Notes under the pieces: model-generated | What the model was told of the DNA's origin: nothing | Database searches by the model: none | What the model saw: only the letters and a program-made list of their open reading frames with translations | Shown: positions 4,744-7,516 of the stretch, one piece after another | Layout: every line of letters starts with the position of its first letter | How positions within the stretch are numbered: position 1 is the first letter of the stretch | Translations under genes and position numbers: made by a program | From: Candidatus Methanomethylophilaceae archaeon | GTDB lineage: Archaea; Thermoplasmatota; Thermoplasmata; Methanomassiliicoccales; Methanomethylophilaceae | Direction: 5' to 3' | DNA: 7,516 nt | NCBI GenBank assembly: GCA_016296195.1 | Contig: JAEDJU010000057.1 | Location: forward strand, 1 to 7,516

Positions 4744-5865
4744 ATGAAGAGGACACTGGTCCTTGTCGTTGATAGGGATGACGATTTCGGTGTGAAGGGA
4801 AAGGTCAACACACCCGTCATCGGGGTTCAGAACTGCACTGAAGCAGCCACCGCTTTCGGTATCGCCGATCCCGAGGATTCGGACCTCAACGCCCTCTATG
4901 CCGCGATCAGTGTCTGTCTTGAGATACAGGAGGATGGACACGACGCGGATGTCGCCCTCATATGCGGTGACGAGAAGGTCGGCCACAGGTCCGATCTTGC
5001 CCTTGTGGCCCAGCTCGAAGAGGTCCTCGACAAGGTGGAACCGGACAGCGTCGTCCTGGTGGGCGATGGTGCGGAGGACGAGTACATCTACCCGATCATC
5101 TCGTCACGTGCCCATGTGGATTCCGTCAAGAAGGTTTATGTGAAGCAGGCCCCTGGTCTGGAGGGCACGGTCTACATTTTGTCCAGGATGCTCTCCGACC
5201 CCGGTAAGAGGAAGAGGTTCCTCGTCCCCCTGGGTATCGTTCTGATGCTCATCTCCCTGATGTTCATCATTCCCGGATTCCTGGTGTATCTGAGTGATAA
5301 GGACGTGTCCACATTGGCCGGTATGTCCGGTAGCCTCACGGTGTTCCTGATAGGATTGCTGTTGGTGATGTACGGTTACAACTTCTCCGACAAGATATCC
5401 AGTTTCCAGAAGTACATCGTGAACTCGATCGTCCGCAGCAGCACCAGGCTGATCTTCCTGTGTCTGGGTCTGGCCATCATCGCGGTGTCCGCCATATGGG
5501 TTTACTATGAGGTCGGTGACATGTACATGCCATCGAACATCAGCACATGGGCATATTGGATCTCGGCGATGATATGGCCTGTCATCATAGGGATCGTGGT
5601 CTACATCGTTGGTAACACAATTGAATGCTACCAATCAACGAAGACACTCAGGATGAGCCAGATGTTCGGATTCCTTGGTCTGGCGAGCGTCGGTCTTGTG
5701 GCACTCGGCATCCTGGACCTTCTTCAGACCTACCTGTCTGCCTCCTACGAGAGCTCCATGGGCGTCCTCGAGATCATAGTCGGAGTCATCCTGTCCATCT
5801 CCAGCAATTTTGCTAAGGGAAGACTCAAGGAGGAGAGGAAGGTGACGGCGGATGAGGTTCTCTGA
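4744..5865 (+). CDS. DUF373-family membrane protein
   Basis: The 373-residue protein matches the archaeal DUF373 family as I recognise it. A cytoplasmic N-terminal domain opens with the typical MKRTLVLVVDRDDDFG and VNTPVIG (22-27), continues with LICGDEKVGHRSDL (72-85) and VVLVGDGAEDEYIYPII (103-119), and includes SSRAHVDSVKKVYVKQAPGLE (120-140). The C-terminal half carries about six hydrophobic segments: roughly 159-183, 194-211, 236-257, 267-290, 307-329 and 338-355. It ends in a charged tail, KGRLKEERK. The soluble part looks like an alternating strand/helix domain with several Asp-rich loops, which suggests nucleotide or metal binding but proves nothing. The function is unknown. ATG 4744 is preferred over GTG 4726 on promoter position and family start. 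The last 14 bases overlap mptE, so the two are co-transcribed. Confidence 0.88.
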   Translation: MKRTLVLVVDRDDDFGVKGKVNTPVIGVQNCTEAATAFGIADPEDSDLNALYAAISVCLEIQEDGHDADVALICGDEKVGHRSDLALVAQLEEVLDKVEPDSVVLVGDGAEDEYIYPIISSRAHVDSVKKVYVKQAPGLEGTVYILSRMLSDPGKRKRFLVPLGIVLMLISLMFIIPGFLVYLSDKDVSTLAGMSGSLTVFLIGLLLVMYGYNFSDKISSFQKYIVNSIVRSSTRLIFLCLGLAIIAVSAIWVYYEVGDMYMPSNISTWAYWISAMIWPVIIGIVVYIVGNTIECYQSTKTLRMSQMFGFLGLASVGLVALGILDLLQTYLSASYESSMGVLEIIVGVILSISSNFAKGRLKEERKVTADEVL

Positions 5866-6511
5866 TTGGGAGCCTATCTACATCGGGATCCTCGAGGATT
5901 TCGGTTTCGACCGTTCCGAGGACGAGATGAACGTACGCATACTCAAGATGGTCACTGTCAACTCGGACCTGATCGACGATGATGAGTTCGGGGAATGCTT
6001 CGGTGATGAGGTCACCGTCTTCGGCAACGCCCCGTGTCTGGAATCCGATATCGATTCCAAGGGATTCGCGGGAACGCTCGTGGCATCGGGATCATCCGTG
6101 GGAAGGCTCCTCGATAGGGGAATCAGACCTGATGTGGTGGTCACCGACCTGGACGGGGACATCGACTCCCAGATCGAGGCATCCGCCAAGGGTGCCGTCA
6201 CAGCCATCCACGCCCACGGTGACAACGGAGACCTCATACGCATGTATGCCGGATCGTTCAAGGGGAGGATTCTTCTGACCACGCAATCCACACCCGAGAA
6301 CACCGTGTACGATTTCGGCGGATTCACGGATGGTGACAGGGCGGTGTGCATGGCTGTCCACTTCGGAGCCGGGAGGATACATCTGAGGGGATTCGATTAT
6401 GATGATCCAATGCCCAAGGACGGTAACGACCCATCGGTGAAGAAACGTAAGTTGGCATGGGCGGAAAGGATAATCGGCATCGTCTGTCCGCCGGGTATGC
6501 TGGACCGATGA
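5852..6511 (+). CDS. mptE: 6-hydroxymethylpterin diphosphokinase, MptE family (DUF115)
   Basis: The 219-residue product resembles archaeal MptE, which transfers diphosphate from ATP to 6-hydroxymethyl-7,8-dihydropterin, giving the activated pterin used to build methanopterin or folate. Visible signatures are FGNAPCLE (57-64), the glycine-rich ASGSSVGRLLDRGIRPDVVV (78-97), the acidic TDLDGD (98-103), HAHGDN (120-125), GFTDGDRAV (157-165) and HLRGFDYDD (177-185). Length is near that of characterised relatives. The ATG at 5852 lies inside the end of the DUF373 gene, behind a strong purine-rich site (GGAAGGTG, about 5837-5844). The 14-base overlap indicates translational coupling. The family assignment is good; the in vivo cofactor depends on the host. 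Confidence 0.87.
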   Translation: MRFSDWEPIYIGILEDFGFDRSEDEMNVRILKMVTVNSDLIDDDEFGECFGDEVTVFGNAPCLESDIDSKGFAGTLVASGSSVGRLLDRGIRPDVVVTDLDGDIDSQIEASAKGAVTAIHAHGDNGDLIRMYAGSFKGRILLTTQSTPENTVYDFGGFTDGDRAVCMAVHFGAGRIHLRGFDYDDPMPKDGNDPSVKKRKLAWAERIIGIVCPPGMLDR

Positions 6512-6553
6512 ACGTACATACTGGCGGAAGTCCGATGTAACACCCTGAACCCC

Positions 6554-6562
6554 TTTTATAAT
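6554..6562 (+). promoter_or_regulatory. TATA box for the site-2-protease gene
   Basis: TTTTATAAT lies 29-37 bases upstream of the ATG at 6591. Transcription would begin near 6582, leaving a leader of under ten bases. GGGGAG at 6582-6587 would then sit at the very 5' end of the mRNA. Confidence 0.6.
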
Positions 6563-6590
6563 AGCTTTGCATCGGGCGTATGGGGAGAAA

Positions 6591-7516
6591 ATGAGCACGG
6601 CGTATCTAGTACTGCTGATACTGCTTATCCTGTACATTCCGATCTGGATATGGGTCTGGAGATGTCCTGAGAAGGCAGAGAGGTTCCACCTCGTGAAATA
6701 CGGTCCCACCATCATGATAAAATCCCAGCTCGGGATGAAGACGATGGACCGTTTGGCCAAATATCCCCGTTTCTGGCGTGCGTTCGGATTCATCTCCAAG
6801 GTGATCTCAGCCGTTCTGCTGTTCCTGATGATGTACATGATGGTGATGGCGCTCCTGGCGATCCCGTCCAGGATAGGGAGCTCGTCCATAGGAATAGAGT
6901 ACGCCCTCGCCATACCCGGATTCAACCCCATCCTCCCCCTCAGCTACGGTATCGTGGCATTGGTCGTAGCCATGGTCGTCCACGAGATGGGCCATGGGAT
7001 ACAGACAAAGGCGAACGGTTGCAAGGTCGACTCCACAGGACTCCTGTACGGTGTGGTCCCCCTAGGAGCGTTCGTGGAGCCCAACGAGGAGGAGATGTCC
7101 AAGCAGTCCCGCAGGGTCCAGATGGACATGTACACTGCAGGTATCTCGGTGAACACCTTCGTGGCGATAATCTCCATAGCCCTGTTGATATTCTCCTGCG
7201 GATTCGTCTCCTCACCCCATGAAGGCAGTGTTGGGGTGTATGCCGTGGACAACGAATCTCCCGCATACTTCGCAGATATCCCTACTTCCGCCATCATCGT
7301 CTCAATTTCCGATGAGGAGGGTGTGATCCCATATAGCTACACCACCTCCGGAGCATCGGCATTCATAAAAAGTGACGATGAAAACAGACCATTCGATCCC
7401 CTCAAGACGTATACCATAGAATACAACTACAAGGGGCAGACCGAGACGGTGAGCGATGTCCGCATCGGAGCTTTCATAAAATCGGTCACCAACAACTCCC
7501 CTGCCAGTTCACTGGG
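6591..7516 (+). CDS. Site-2 protease (M50) membrane metalloprotease, partial
   Basis: An open frame of 308 complete codons runs off the right edge, so the C-terminus is missing. Residues 4-22 and about 71-91 are hydrophobic segments. The zinc motif HEMGH (131-135, ligands H131 and H135, catalytic E132) lies in a third span, preceded by GIVALVVAMVV. The segment GAFVEPNEEEM (159-169) after the motif is typical of archaeal and bacterial site-2 proteases. Another span covers about 183-204. The following region, with VYAVDNESPAYFADI (216-230) and later IKSVTNNSPASSLG (296-309), looks like PDZ-type ligand-binding sequence, possibly two copies. The third family motif with the last zinc ligand (an Asp in a D-G context) should lie beyond the window. 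Such enzymes cut substrates within the membrane, often to release regulators. It has its own promoter and follows mptE after 79 bases. Confidence 0.9.
   Translation, partial: MSTAYLVLLILLILYIPIWIWVWRCPEKAERFHLVKYGPTIMIKSQLGMKTMDRLAKYPRFWRAFGFISKVISAVLLFLMMYMMVMALLAIPSRIGSSSIGIEYALAIPGFNPILPLSYGIVALVVAMVVHEMGHGIQTKANGCKVDSTGLLYGVVPLGAFVEPNEEEMSKQSRRVQMDMYTAGISVNTFVAIISIALLIFSCGFVSSPHEGSVGVYAVDNESPAYFADIPTSAIIVSISDEEGVIPYSYTTSGASAFIKSDDENRPFDPLKTYTIEYNYKGQTETVSDVRIGAFIKSVTNNSPASSL

Noticed and set aside
6092..6931. 279-codon minus-strand frame opposite mptE and the protease gene
   Set aside because: It crosses two clearly recognised plus-strand genes and their promoter gap and has no recognisable domain. 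Long opposite frames are common in GC-rich coding DNA.
1..7516. Mobile element, CRISPR array or defence island
   Set aside because: No transposase, integrase, regularly spaced repeat or defence-family motif was seen. The recognised genes are housekeeping or membrane functions.

Overview
The window is archaeal and, apart from one gap, densely coding. The eukaryote-type ribosomal proteins S19e, L39e and L31e, a PDCD5-family protein and aIF6 form one operon. TATA boxes rather than bacterial -35/-10 elements sit upstream of genes, and an archaeal pterin diphosphokinase (MptE family) is present. The coding DNA is moderately GC-rich, and the gene content would fit a euryarchaeon of the Thermoplasmata / Methanomassiliicoccales type. 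That placement is an inference from general gene content, not from a phylogeny.

Layout, left to right. (1) Bases 70-162 encode a possible 30-residue single-span membrane peptide behind a good TATA box. (2) Convergent to it, bases 215-1750 on the minus strand encode a secreted or membrane-anchored 5'-nucleotidase of the UshA/YfkN type. GC-rich hairpins lie between the two stop codons. (3) Bases 1751-2080 are a 330-base gap with no convincing protein gene. It holds the nucleotidase promoter, a second TATA box followed by three consecutive hairpins (candidate ncRNA or long structured leader), and the ribosomal operon promoter flanked by two perfect palindromes. (4) Bases 2081-3949 are the translation operon rps19e - PDCD5 - rpl39e - rpl31e - eIF6, with gaps of 2-13 bases and a T9 tract at its end. 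(5) Bases 3990-4631 on the minus strand encode a small metallo-beta-lactamase-fold hydrolase of the UlaG-like type with an altered late motif. (6) Divergent from it, a DUF373 membrane protein overlaps mptE by 14 bases. (7) A site-2-protease-type membrane metalloprotease begins at 6591 and runs off the right edge.

The central operon builds the large and small ribosomal subunits and controls subunit joining (aIF6). The flanking genes are housekeeping or membrane functions: nucleotide scavenging outside the cell, pterin cofactor synthesis, and intramembrane proteolysis. Several stand-alone genes (nucleotidase, MBL protein, DUF373) have their TATA-like box close to 25 bases from the start codon, suggesting leaderless or nearly leaderless mRNAs. 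Genes inside the operon mostly carry Shine-Dalgarno sequences.

I did not find a clear new defence, mobile or CRISPR-like system. The least explained parts are the structured gap upstream of rps19e, the small membrane peptide at the left edge, and the MBL protein with a serine where a metal-ligand histidine is expected.
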